A stretch of 64,000 bases of DNA, taken from assembly GCA_963971225.1 (NCBI GenBank), contig OZ020269.1, positions 86,944,283-87,008,282 on the forward strand, written 5' to 3'. Below the pieces are notes generated by a model. It made no database searches. It was not told the origin of the DNA and saw only the letters and a program-made list of their open reading frames with translations. This stretch comes from Melieria omissa (Eukaryota; Arthropoda; Insecta; Diptera; Ulidiidae). The translations under genes and the position numbers were made by a program. Shown piece after piece: positions 44,461 through 56,299 of this stretch (within the stretch, counting starts at the first letter, position 1; every line of letters starts with the position of its first letter).

Positions 44461-46890
44461 AGCCGTCATCTTGGGGTCCATTCCAGAAACTTAGCAGCCT
44501 CTGAAGTTGATCTCAAACATTAAAAAAAAAAATGTCGCTTATATGTCGCCAGTATTTCAAGTCTCAATATTCATTAAAAAAAAATCGATTATTACCAACT
44601 TCTGCTCAAATGTGATACGGCACTTTGACTAATGTTTCGAACATCACCACTTCCAAAACCTGCTTAATTTGTATTTTTCATCTCTCATAATTACGCAACG
44701 AAGCCTTTCACTGCGAAAAAAGAAACAAATATATTTATACACAACCTAATCTTGACATATTTCCATTAGTATGGAAACTTATTAAACGATAATCGTAAAC
44801 AGTCCCAAAGCTCTACGCAATCGAACACTAACTACGACTGCGGGTAAATTTTTCGTGGCTATAATACAGCCAAACAACAACAACAATGACCAACAAAAAT
44901 CAAAATTACTTGATTGCGTCAGTTGTCGTTGGCAATGTGGCAATGTGTGAGTTCAAAGCGCTGCAAGTTAAGCGACCGCAACAGCGTCAAATTAGCGCAT
45001 CAACTTCAGGCTGAAGGCGACTGGAGCCGATGCGAGCAGCAGCGCAAAACTGCGCAAATATCTAAATACACCAGTAACCATAACAACAACAACAATTACC
45101 ATATCGAAATCAATTTACGAAATTGGCCAACGTTGTCAGTGTGTGTCGAAAATATATATGCAAATCGTTAGTGGGCGCACATTGGCGCCCAAGTGCGCCC
45201 CCCCTCGCTTCGACGAGTTGCATGATTTGCGGTCGAATATTCTGTGGCAACGCAGCAATTTCCCACAAAACAGCATTAGTCGAAACGATATGAAAGATAA
45301 TGATGATGTCGATGATGTGCCGAGCGGGTTGCGCAGCGCGCAAAGGGGGCGAAATTATTGCGGCCATGCGTAGTCGGGGCAACGCCGACGAACTCCGCCA
45401 AAATCAGCCATTGAAACCATTGAATTTTATTCTTATTATCAGCGTGCGAGAAGATTTTCGACGCAAATTTCGGCAGCAAAATTTCACATAAACTCACAAA
45501 CACACAGTAGAAGTTTGAGTGTGTGTGTGTGTATGAGTGGTTGCTGTGTAGTCCGTTGTTGCTGCGCTGACTGGCTGCCAGGCCACACTTGAGTGCATAT
45601 ACCACTTGAGCGCGCCACCACCACACGCCGCTCAAAGCTCAACGCTGCCACGTTGTAGTCAATTTGTTTTTGCTTGATTTACTACGCTTCCCCCCTGCAC
45701 TCGCCCAATTGCTTTCGCGCTCTCTTGCTCCCACACAATCCACACATAACCGCAATGGCTGAGCTGAAGGCTAACGGCCATCGCTGTGCCGCTTAACTGT
45801 GGCAGCAGTGTGAACGCACGTGGCTGCTTTTGCAAGAGGGGGAGGAGAGACCAGGACAAGTGCCAAAACAGCTGAAATCGTGTAGGCTGCCACATTACTT
45901 GCGTTGTGCTTCCTCCAAGCACTCGAATGCTTCCTTCAACATCGCTGGCTCCAGTGGCCCCGTGTGTCGTTTCTATCCATAAATATTTTTTGGCTCAATC
46001 AAGCGCACAAATTTAATGTGTTTGTGAAAAATGAAAATTCACGCAAAAGTGATTGCGTTTTCATTCTCTGTTCCGCACCATGCTCGCTCTCTTTCACCCG
46101 CTGTCTGCTGTTTTCCTTGGCAAGATTTTGCGAGTTTGTACAAATATTTTCTATGGCATTGTTTAACAGCCCTAACGAGGTTCATATCAGCATTGGGTCA
46201 GACATGGGCATTCACATGAAAATCTTTCAGCCAAAACAAAAAAAAATGAAAACAAATATAAATTGTTGTATGTCGTTGTGTTGGCACATTTGTTATAACT
46301 ATTGGCTGTCAAATAGCAACGTTTTTGTTGTTGTTGTTGCTGTTCATTTTCATATTGTGTGAAATCACAGCAGCATCAGCAAGATTTATGATGTTCCACT
46401 GGCAAAAATCGAACGGCAAATGGTTGTATCTTTCCCTTTTGCTTAGTTAGTTTCTTTGCTACTGATGCCTTCAAATCCAATTTGAAATTGCCATGTGGTG
46501 TCCTTGAAATAGTCAGAAGAAGAAGAAGAAGAAGAGAAAGGCATATGTAAGGGTTAGAAATGACGCAAGAAATTTCGACAGTGAGAAGGAAAGTTAAGCA
46601 AGCGGCGAAAGAGGGAAAATAGGCAAAAGTAGACAGAGCGACAACAAAGGCGGAATTAATGTCGGTTGTTGATGGTTAACAAAAGCAAAAAAACAACAAC
46701 AACAATGAAAACATAAGAAAAATATTGGAGCATTCAAGTGGATTAATAAGCCGTAAACAATAGGCGGAAGGAAACCGGGTAAGTGGAGACGGCGGCAAAA
46801 AGGTGGAAAAGTTATGATGGGTTTTCGAACGATTATGTTTGTGGTGGAATTTATGTGAATGAACATGTAGTTTATTTTCATTTGATAAAT
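44461..46890. other. non-coding island with CAA and GT repeats
   Basis: About 44880-46700 carries CAACAACAACAA (44873-44885 and 45083-45095), a GTGTGTGTGTGTATG run at 45519-45534, GTTGTTGTTGTTGCTG at 46326-46340 and GAAGAAGAAGAAGAAGAAG at 46516-46534. Frames up to 152 codons overlap on both strands and show no domain I recognise. No transposon recognised. Confidence 0.45.
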
Positions 46891-46899
46891 TATGTATTC

Positions 46900-48190
46900 A
46901 TAATTATCATTATTTTTTTGAAAGAATTTAAGGCATTTTGAATCATTGTCTGAGTTATGAAATCAAAAATAATAAATAAATAAATAAGCATAAATAAATA
47001 AAAACTAAATACATAAGTATATATGTAAATAAATATATATATATAAATAAATAATAAAAATAAAAAAATAAAAATGAATACCAATAAAATAAATAAATAA
47101 ATAAAAAAATAAAAGAAATATATAATAAAAACTAAAGAAATAGATCAATAAAGTAATATAAATAAATATATAATGAAAATAAAAATAAATATTAAAAACA
47201 AATAAATTAAAACAAATTGTAATAAAAATTATAAAAGTAATAAATAAATATTACTAAAAAACTAAATTAAATAGATAAAATAAAATAAACATTTTATAAA
47301 TAAATAAACAAAAAACTATATAAATAAAATAAAATAAAAAAAAAATAAATTAAATAAAATAAAATAAAAATAAAATAAAACATTATAAAATAAAATAAAC
47401 TAAAACAAAATAAAATAAAATTAAATTAATTAAATAAAATTAAATAAAATAAAATAAAATACAATAAAATAAAATAAAATAAAATAAAATAAAATAAAAT
47501 AAAATAAAATAAAATAAAATAAAATAAAATAAAATAAAATAAAATAAAATAAAATAAAATAAAATAAAATAAAATAAAATAAAATAAAATAAAATAAAAT
47601 AAAATAAAATAAAATAAAATAAAATAAAATAAAATAAAATAAAATAAAACAAATAAAATAAATTAAAAAAAATAAATAAAATAGGGAAAATAAATAAAAT
47701 AAATAAAATAAATAACATAAATAAAATAAATAAAATAAATAAAATAAAGAAAATAAAGAAAATAAAGAAAATAAAATAAATAAAATAAATAAAATAAATA
47801 AAATAAATAAATTAATGTAAATAAAATAAAATAAAATAAAATAAAATAAAATAAAATAAAATAAAATAAAATAAAATGAAATAAAATAAAATAAAATAAA
47901 ATAAAATAAAATAAAATAAAATAAAATAAAATAAAATAAAATAAAATAAAATAAATTAAAATAAAAGAAACATAACTAAATATATGAATAAATAGTTCGA
48001 TAAATAACTAAAAATATAAATAAATAAATACAAAAAAATAAATAAATAAAGAGAATAAATAAAAAAGTAAATAAATAAATAAACAAATAAATAGATAGAG
48101 GAATAAATAAATAAGTGAAGAAATAAGTAAAAAAAAAATAAATTATATAAATAAGCAAATAAGGAAAAAATAAAAAAAAATAAAAATACC
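46900..48190. repeat. AT-only simple repeat tract with two AAAAT pentamer arrays
   Basis: Almost 1.3 kb of AATAA/AAATA text. Uninterrupted or nearly uninterrupted TAAAA pentamers fill about 47447-47650 and 47826-47953, separated by AAATAAATA octamer-like text (AATAAATAAAATAAATAAAA) at 47690-47815. Tetramer AAAT dominates 46970-47440 and 48000-48190. The long Phe/Tyr/Ile frames on the minus strand are translations of the repeat. Confidence 0.95.
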
Positions 48191-48249
48191 TTTGGACACA
48201 GGACAATGATTCGAAGTGAGTGTTATGAAAGGCTGGCAGCCTTTCTGCC

Positions 48250-48640
48250 CAACCTCATCAACATCGTCATTATCATCATCGCCATCATCACCATCATCAT
48301 CATCATCGTCATCATCATCGTCATCATCATCGTCATCATCACGTCATTATCATTATCATCATCATCGTTGTCAAAATGCGTAGCCACAATACCAAATGTT
48401 CCAGGATGTTAGGCTTAAGTCTTTTATTATCATCATCATCACCGTCAATATCATCATCATCATCATAATCATCATCATCATCATCATCTTCATCGTCATG
48501 ATCGTCATCATCATCGTTATCATCATCATCATTGTCATAATCATCGTCTTCATCGTCATCATCGCCATCGTTATTGTCATCATCGTCAAAATGCGTACCA
48601 CCAAAGGTTCCAGGATGTTAGGCTTTAGACTTGTAATCCA
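48250..48640. repeat. ATC/TCA trinucleotide array, duplicated as a block
   Basis: Imperfect TCATCATCG runs occupy about 48255-48365 and 48425-48590. Each is followed by the same unique text, CAAAATGCGTA then CCAGGATGTTAGGCTT (48371-48415 and 48587-48627). Runs and spacer therefore duplicated together with an offset of about 214 bp. Ile- and Met-rich frames here are repeat translations. Confidence 0.88.
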
Positions 48641-51100
48641 GCTCTATCTGATACCAAAGGCTTCGCTCTCGTACAAATCAAAGGGCAGTCCATCCTCTCG
48701 ATCTGTACAAGTCTGAACTTTGCTTCCAAACTTTTTGACCAGTCTTCTTTCGACCACACACTGCCAACCAAGCGCCTGACAACTACATAGAACAGCCTCT
48801 TACCTTCTCTGACCTAGTTTCAGTTCATTTTAATGTCTTTTAACAACGATTTCCATACATGAACATTTCTCCAAAAGTCATAAAAAGTTGTGAACTTTTT
48901 AATTAATGATACCATGGTATGTATGTCTTGCAGATTTTTCAAACAACGTGTTGTTTAAATTTCAAACTCACAACTTTGCACTCGTTCTCTCTCTGTAGTT
49001 CTTCAAATAGAAATCGAAACTCGTAATGTTACGTTCACATTACACAACGAAAAGCAAAGCAAACAACACATTAAAATTTATTAATACTCTATAACGTTTA
49101 CCCTTTCTGAACCGAAGCCCTCTACATGCTCCTACAGTAACCAATGTCGGGGACAATGAAACGTTCTACGCCATCACTACTTCGACGTCTGCCATTGAGG
49201 GTATTTGAAAATTATTATCATTTATTTTCTTTTAGTCAGTCATTTCTTTCTATTTGCGTTAACGCCTTTTTTATTTATTTTTCCACTTCTATGCTTTTTG
49301 CAATATCCTGTAGACGCTTGACTCACGGCCCCAATAGCGGTCGGCTAGTTGACATTAGTGTTGTTGTTTTTATTATTGTTGTTGTTGTTGTTATTGATGA
49401 TGCCTTTGTTGCAGTAATAACCTAAGGACATTTTCTGCTTCCATGGCGACGTTGTGAATTGGCTGTGCGTATGTGAGGCAAAGCACACACTAACTCTCAC
49501 ACACACACACACATTCGCACACAAACCGGATGCTATTAAAGGGCGATAATGTATGTGATTTAGGGTTGTAGATCATTATGGGCTGCTTTGCTGCCGCTTC
49601 CTGTTAACTTCAGTGGCGCTGCTACTATTTCTATTTGTGCGTCTGTTGTCTGTAGTTGGGTGCGAGTGTTAGTGTTAGTGTGTGTGTGCGTTTGTGGTCG
49701 ACTATGCGGCAACAAAACCGAAACAAAATGATATTGAAGCCAATAATAAGCTAATAAGCTCCTAGGACATTCTCAGTCACACACACACACACACTCACCC
49801 TCACACATACACTTTTTCACTTAGTCAATCCCCGTGCTGCGCATAATCTTACGCCAAACCATAGCACACTTTGGGGCGTTCACGCTATACGCTTACATAC
49901 ATACGGACTCACCCTAATAATAATCCAACGTTAATAGATTTTTCCTTGCTGTCCTTGTGCAGCACTTCTCTTTCAATAGGTCTATGCCTACAAATTTATG
50001 TGTGTGTGTCTGTGTGTGTGCGCTGTTATCCTTTGCCCGTGCGTGCTTTCGGCCTTTCACAGCCACCCAAACATATAAAAAATATTTTCTACTAAAATAT
50101 ATACAGGTGTGGCCGAGTCATTGATATAATCAGCGGTTTTGTTTATGTTCGGCTTTAGCATTCACAGCCGCACGCGTCTCCCGTCGAGTCGTTTGTTTGG
50201 CCGATTTCCGGCATCGTGGCGAAAATAATAGTTTGTGTAAATATTTGATTATTTATTGAGGTTAATTACATTTTAGGACATTAGTTGCACGGCATTCTAA
50301 GCCGCAACTGTCTTTGCGCCCCTTTTCGCCCCTTTCGTCCTCGCCGAATTATTGCCAAATTATATTTGTACAGGTGCGTGCAACTGATAGCCACAGGTCT
50401 GATCTGTATAGAGTACAACACAATGCCACTCGCTGTTTTGTTTTCAGATAAATGCTTAAATGCTGCTACTTCCTTTTCGTTATTAAATTATGTACTTTAT
50501 CGAAGTTGTGTTTGTGTTTGAATACATTCAAACATACATTGTACTCGCATATAATTAAATATAATGAAACATAATGGAAATTGATTAAATTAAGTAATTT
50601 TGGTTTTCTCTTCTCTATTTTCAGGTATGTATGACAATTGTTCGCGTCATGAAAAGCACTCGAAGCATGGTAAATGAACGAATTAAAGCAACATGGAAAA
50701 TTTGGTAATTTAACAAGAAAGTTGGCCAGGTTGTGTGGGTGGTTATTATTGCAATCAATGGATGATGCCACTTGGAACTTATTGCTTACTTTTTATCTCT
50801 TTTCAATGCCAATAAATTAGCTTCAAAGGTTGAGTTGTATTAGAATTATACACTTGTATAGTTTTGATGAAAAGTAATTCCTCGAAATTCCATTCAAAGA
50901 AATTTGGGATGGGATGGCTTGACTGTCATCTGGTGCTTGAATATCTCTTTGAACGTCTTCAAACAAGTTTTTGTTTGTTGTGTTTTGTTGTTGAATGTTG
51001 AATTTAGTTGAGCAAAGAGTTCGTCTGAAAGTGTTTTTAACCAAATGTTATGTGCCGAAGCGTTGAAAATGTTATCGTTAGCCAAAGAGCATCCTACAGC
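48641..51100. other. non-coding stretch and island at 49000-50600
   Basis: GTTGTTGTTGTTGTTATTG at 49376-49396, CACACACACACACATTCG at about 49498-49515, GTGTGTGTGTGCG at 49678-49690, CACACACACACACACTCACC at 49779-49800. Short overlapping frames only. About 50285-50400 is GC-richer. No gene, no transposon recognised. Confidence 0.45.
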
Positions 51101-51300
51101 AGCCTCGATAGCCTAGCGTGAGTGCACTAGTCTATCATACCAGAGGTCCTGGGTTCGACTCCTACCTGGTGCATGGTCACGCACCAATTTTTCTAATTTT
51201 TCCTGTGTTCCAAATGTTCCCATCATCATACCCAAGTTTAAAAATTCCAACCTTCAGATGAGCCTTTCCCACTCACATCCACGTAATATTACGCGCAATC
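51100..51300 (+). mobile_element. probable tRNA-derived SINE head
   Basis: The sequence has a box-A-like TAGCCTAGCGTG at 51109-51120 and a good box B GGTTCGACTCC at 51152-51162, spaced as in tRNA genes, and a GGTGC-ATGGTCAC-GCACC hairpin at 51168-51185. The cloverleaf stems do not pair well, so it is not a working tRNA. The far end and a target duplication were not found, so the extent is approximate. Confidence 0.55.
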
Positions 51301-51315
51301 ATGCTCTGTAAAAAA

Positions 51316-51529
51316 ATAAATATACAGCGCATCAAACCGATCTTAGCGAAGTCCCCAATCATTCTCATGTCAGCTCCTTTACACAACAGTTGGCGCTATG
51401 AGGTCACAACATCGGAGAAAATAAATATACAGCGCATCAAATCGATCTTAGCGAGGTCCCCAACCTTTCTCATGTCACCTACTTTACACAGCAGATGGCA
51501 CTGTGAGTGGTAGCTCACAACATCGGAGG
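51316..51529. repeat. 105-bp tandem duplication
   Basis: Two units, 51316-51420 and 51421-51529, share ATAAATATACAGCGCATCAA, CGATCTTAGCGARGTCCCCA, TTCTCATGTCA and CACAACATCGGAG. The second unit has an extra GGTAG insertion. It lies between the SINE-like sequence and the mariner fossil and may be the degenerate 5' part of the latter. Confidence 0.8.
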
Positions 51530-51699
51530 CGTTGTTCCTTAGCGACAATAGATGGCAGCCCCATCACTTAGGACTACCTTCAGCAGGCTATTGACTTACT
51601 CTGGCCGAAGAACACAACCGATTAGCGTAACCAAAACAAGGCAATGTCCTATGCTCCCGAGAGGAGTGAACAAGGAAAAAAGGGCAACCAGACTATGCT

Positions 51700-52290
51700 G
51701 AAAACGCAAGCGTACGAGAAGACTAAAGTGGGCCGACTGTAGTAGATGATTTTTCTCGTTCCGGTCATCCATTCAACATTCTGACTGACGAAAACATCTA
51801 AAATATTCAGAAAATAGGAATCAAAGATCGTTGTCTGAGTTTTAGAGACATAGTAGTCGGATTGGATCGATGGTGCAGTGCGTTGTTTTGAGCTTGAGAC
51901 GAGTTGAAGCGCATCTTGTGCCGCAAGTGCTGAATTTGATTTTGAAACAACATTGGGTTGATGTCGCTAAAGAAGTGTATTCTTCAGGCTAACATTTCAT
52001 AGATGGCATCATTACCGGTGACAAGGCAAGGGTTTATGAATATGACATCAAAACTAATCAATAATCATTGGCATAGAGCTTCTAAGACAAGTCAAACCCC
52101 AAGAAACCAAAATAGGGTCGAAGCGAAATTAAAACATTGCTGACCCTTTTCCTAGATTGCCATGATGCAGTCCTCTCCGAATATCTTCCGTCGGACTATA
52201 CAGTCAATAAGAATTATTACGTAAACGTATTAAACCATTTGAGGGAAAATATTCTTCGCAAGGAGTGAGAATTGTGCGGAAATAACTAAT
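51700..52290 (+). pseudogene. decayed mariner transposase
   Basis: Three frames contribute. About 51750-51850 reads RSGHPFNILTDENI then IKDRCLSFRDIVVGLD, the mariner DNA-binding region. About 52005-52270 reads IITGDKARVYEYDIKTNQ, several stops, then LLTLFLDCHDAVLSEYLPS and YTVNKNYYVNVL. TGD is the first catalytic Asp of mariner; the segment holding the other two is lost. The resemblance is to mariners whose text reads TVNKEYYLxVLxxLRE, distinct from the one at 5918. Inverted terminal repeats were not found. Confidence 0.85.
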
Positions 52291-52476
52291 GGTTTCTGAC
52301 CGACTGAAACATTTCATTGTGTACGTATATATTTTTTCAGTTCCACAAGTTCCGTATTCACTTGACATGGTTTCTTGTGAGTTTTCTCTATTTCCTCAAC
52401 TCAAATGACAAATTCTTAAAAAGATTTTTGAGATAATTGAGGCGATGAGGGAGAATTCGCAGTAAAAGCTGAAAGC

Positions 52477-52795
52477 GACTCACTAACTGATTTTTATTGA
52501 TGACTTTTATAAATAAAAGTCACTTAATGATTTTCGTTTTTGATGACTTTTATAAATAAAAGTCACTGACTAATTGTTATTGATGATTTTATAAATAAAA
52601 GTCATTGACTGATTTTTATTGATGACTTTTATAAACGAAAATAACTGAATGATTTTTATTGATAACTTTTGTAAATAAAAGTGACTTAATGTTTTTTTTA
52701 TGAATTTTATAAATAATTGACTGATCATTGATTGTTATTGATGACTTTTTTAAATAAAAGTCACTGACTGATTGTTATCATTGGGCAACTAAAAT
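52477..52795. repeat. minisatellite with a 40-bp palindrome-bearing unit
   Basis: About seven units of 38-42 bp start at roughly 52501, 52542, 52581, 52621, 52661, 52701 and 52739. The best units contain GACTTTTATAAATAAAAGTC (9-bp arms), which can fold on itself, joined by ACTGATTTTTATTGAT. The palindrome is kept in four units and eroded in others. Confidence 0.85.
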
Positions 52796-52799
52796 AAAA

Positions 52800-54430
52800 A
52801 TCGAAAAGAATGTTATATGTGGACTAATATGAAAAAAATCAACTTAATTGTTAAAAACAAAAAGTGCGAAACAACAGTTTATTGCCAAGTTTGATTCTCG
52901 GTGTGAAAATAAATGTTATTCCATTTAATTGTATGACCTTTCCTTCATAGTAATTTTTTCAAATATAGGTTTAATAAAAAAGTGTTATTTCCGGTCCCTG
53001 AAAAAATATCATTTTGAAGAGTATTAGTAGAGAGTAGGTCCCAATTTCTTTTAAATTAACTCGGCAACAAACTTTTTACAAAGTTTTTTTTTGCAGAATC
53101 GTCCTTCGAATTCCAAGCTTGCAATTGAATTCTGCTTCTACTCTTCAAAAGCTTTGCTTTATGATATTTTCTAAATATGCTTTTTATACTATTTTTGTTC
53201 GGATATAAATCACCAAGGATAGTCGAGTTTTCGCTTCAGAGATCAAGCAAAGTTATAAGTTGTTATTCAAATTGTTTGCTTGCCTGACATCTTTTTCGTT
53301 TGTTGTTCCTTACTGCCAATGAGTAAACAGTGCAGTTGAATACCTCCTCACTGTCAACTTGGGCATTGTCTTCATTAGCGCTAAGCCTGTCAAAATTCTC
53401 GCCTTGCACTGAGCAGCACCAATTACTCGTAATATTCCCCTATAAGCAGCTTAACTGACTTTGCATCGATTTATTGACAAATAATTTGGACAAATCACAA
53501 ATTGCGACTAGTTGCAGGCTAAAGGACTAAACACTAATGAAGTAATAATCAAGTATTAGCCGAATATTAAATCTTGCTACATAGTGGCCTAAACAAACAC
53601 AACAGGGTCAGCATTAAGGCCAAGTAAATACAAAGTTGTTGTTCTCAAATGGTTAGCAAGAAAATGGGGTTTCATTTTAGTAAACTTAGTTTAATGTTCA
53701 TGTGATTGTGTATGCAAAACTAAACATTGACGATTAAAATTGATAAGGAAGAATAATTTGAATACTTTACAATAACATTTGGTACTTTCTGTCATATTTA
53801 AATAGCTTTCAAATTTAAATAAAAAAAGCAGACAGTTTCTATATTCATTGCAACCTCAAGTAGTATAATTTGCAGTTGTATGATTGCCAGTTTTAAACAC
53901 CACAAATGTTCAATTCTACTGTCAGCAGTTGGGTGTCTGTGCCATCTCAATGCGATTACATGTTGCCATCTTGTGTTATGTTTTTGGAACATGCGGTTAG
54001 CTTAGCAGCAACAACAACTATAGCAACAGTTTTGCAATGCCACAGCAAGCAGCAAAACTAACAATTGGCATGCGGGTGTAATAATAACAATAACAGTAAT
54101 AACAACAAAACCCATAACCGCTTTATGGACCTCTTGTTAATACTGTCGAGTGGTTTTGGGCATTGGTTAACAGCTGCTCGGGTAGCATTTGATTCGACCA
54201 TATCAGACATTCGAGCCAGGAATTTGCCATTGTGTAAGTGACTTTGAGGCGGATACCAAACATATGCGGCGACTGACAGTTGTAGGTGGTTGGTATTTGC
54301 CCAATGCTGCTTAGTAGTGTCTGATCGAATATTCGTTTTCGACTTCGACGGATTAATTAATATTAGTAGTTCTACAGTAAACTAGTTCCACTAGTGCTGT
54401 TTTGACTTCAGCTGATTCCAAAATAAGCTC
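52800..54430. other. non-coding stretch
   Basis: No gene. About 53995-54115 holds CAACAACAAC and AATAACAATAACAGTAATAA text. Nothing else recognised. Confidence 0.45.
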
Positions 54431-54479
54431 CAAGAACTCCAAGTAGAGATTTAAGCGCCAAGAAACTTTGGGTTACCTT

Positions 54480-54995
54480 CTTCTCTTTGATCCTTGAGGG
54501 TTCCATTTTAACGCCATGCTGCTTTACTTAAGAGTATTCTGGCTTACAAAGGGTATGTCCAATGCATTTCCACTTTCTCTCCTTCAAAGCCTGGTAAATA
54601 GGCTTTTCCATGAATCCAATTATCATCCCATCTTATACGTAAAACGACTGGGAGACATCTTTTGTAGGCTACACGAAATTTTCCTGGACACTAGCTAAAT
54701 TTCCCAGCCGTAGAGTAAGATAGACACCACATTTGACTAAATACACCAAGTTTTGAGGTTTTACTCAGCTTACAAGTGCATTATTTGTCATTCTTATCCT
54801 AAAACCATCGTCTTATTTTGTTTTTCTAGGTGTTATTAGTCTTTCCAGGTACCTAAATTTTCTCACTTTCTCGTTTGGTTCCCTCTAAAAGCTAAAATAT
54901 GTATTGGGGCATTGATGCTCATACCTTTCGTTCTGCCGACATTAGCTTTCAAAGCAACGAATGGTACTTTGAATGTTAGGCCATCAATCTTCAAC
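54480..54995 (-). pseudogene. LINE reverse transcriptase C-terminal fragment, antisense
   Basis: On the minus strand from about 54970 the frames read VPFVALKANVGRTKGMSINA and PIHIL, then ENFRYLERLI, then RIRMTNNALV, and finally RKWKCIGHTLCKPEYS followed by KMEPSRIKEK. This tracks the LINE order: LNxxKTKxMxIN, FxYLGSxI, IRxRIxxAxxA, RKWxWIGHTLRKP, LxWNPQGKRxRGRP. Several frameshifts and stops. Confidence 0.78.
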
Positions 54996-54999
54996 TGCC

Positions 55000-55780
55000 T
55001 GTGTTGTAACAATTAAATACTGTCATTGTTTATTCAGTTAAAGTTGGGCTTTGTTATGAAATATTAATAAAAAGAATATTTTAATTTAATTTAAACGTTC
55101 CATGTCTGATTCTGGTCATTCGAATGGGTGGGCAACATAATGTTTGGTAAAAGCAGTCTCCTTATTGGTTCAGTGTTTTGATCGTTTGTCGTTTAAAAAG
55201 AACCTAACTGTCCACATGTACTGTTCTGTATTTAGTTATCCGTCGATCCCATCAGGAAAGATTGGGATTTCCTTCCCCTTTTATACTAATGTTCCCCATA
55301 TTTGCTGCTCTCCGGCTTCGGCCGTTTGTATCGTTTAATGTTTCTTGTATTACCTGTTACTTCTTATTCGTACTCCGGCGAATAAACACCTAAACCCGAA
55401 ACCATACCGACTTTTTATCTTATCCGCTTCGCCGCGAACCTAAACACTAACAATTGCGCGGTGCACGTGGCGTATGCGTAACATTTCTGTAGCCTGAATT
55501 GGAATGCTGCTATACTAACCATGCAGTTTTATAATGCATGAAATTAGGTGTTCGTTTTATGGTAAATAGGCACTTTTAAGCAGGGTTGCCACATAGATAC
55601 ATTTTGCAAAATAGGCAAAAATTCGTTTTAAACTAAATGCAACAAATATTGAATCACCTGTTGAAAGAGTAGAGAGAAGAAAAATGAACCAATAATTGAG
55701 TATATTAAAGACGAGTTCAGCGACAATGAGTATATTGAACCCGACCAGTGGTGCACATAAATTTGGGGGAGAATTTTTGT
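55000..55780. other. non-coding stretch
   Basis: No gene. About 55100-55470 is low in repeats; the 64-codon frame there has no domain I recognise. Confidence 0.4.
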
Positions 55781-55786
55781 TATTAA

Positions 55787-56240
55787 CCCTTTCGACCCCA
55801 AAGTTGCCTGAGAGCAACTTCACCTATTTGTCATCTTAAAGCAAAAGCTATGATTGATTTATGGGTTTAATTTAAGTGGTGTCTACTTACAAAATCATAT
55901 TTTTAGAAGTGAATTCAAAGCAAATTACAAAAATTTTACTGTTATCCCCAAAATAATTTCCAAGAACTTGCAGCGATATCAGGTTTCAAGTTTGTGATCT
56001 GTTATCCCCAAAATAATTTCTAATAATTTGCAGCGATATCAGGTTTTAAGTTTGTGTTCTAATTGAAGTCTACGAATTGGGCGCGATGGATCCAAAACCT
56101 GTTTCTTTAATAATGGTTAAATAACATCAAAAAGTGATAATTTTGTATTGTTCCATAATAATTTTTTGTAATTAAAATGTATTGATACAAAATTTATTTA
56201 ACCTGTGTTGAGCGAAAATTGTTCAAAAGTAAACTAAATA
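55787..56240 (+). mobile_element. family-A TTAA element, right end lost
   Basis: TTAA at 55783-55786 precedes CCCTTTCGACCCC. The best hairpin of the family, AAGTTGC-CTGAGA-GCAACTT, lies at 55801-55820. It aligns with 19026-19539 up to about the GAGCGAAAATTGTTCAAAAG segment (56209-56230) and then diverges, so the right terminal repeat is missing. A 60-bp tandem duplication unique to this copy lies at about 55942-56061 (units starting GTTATCCCCAAAATAATTTC). Confidence 0.85.
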
Positions 56241-56299
56241 ACCATTTTGATATTAAGTTAATAAAAAAATTTTGTCATTAATGAAAATATAAATAATTA

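Noticed and set aside
45904..46362. 152-codon open frame
   Set aside because: No recognisable domain; ends in a GTT microsatellite; no splice or start context that I could defend.
47440..47718. Phe/Tyr/Leu-rich open frame
   Set aside because: Pure translation of the TAAAA pentamer complement.
51100..51175. tRNA gene
   Set aside because: Boxes A and B are present but the acceptor, D and T stems do not pair; a SINE head fits better.
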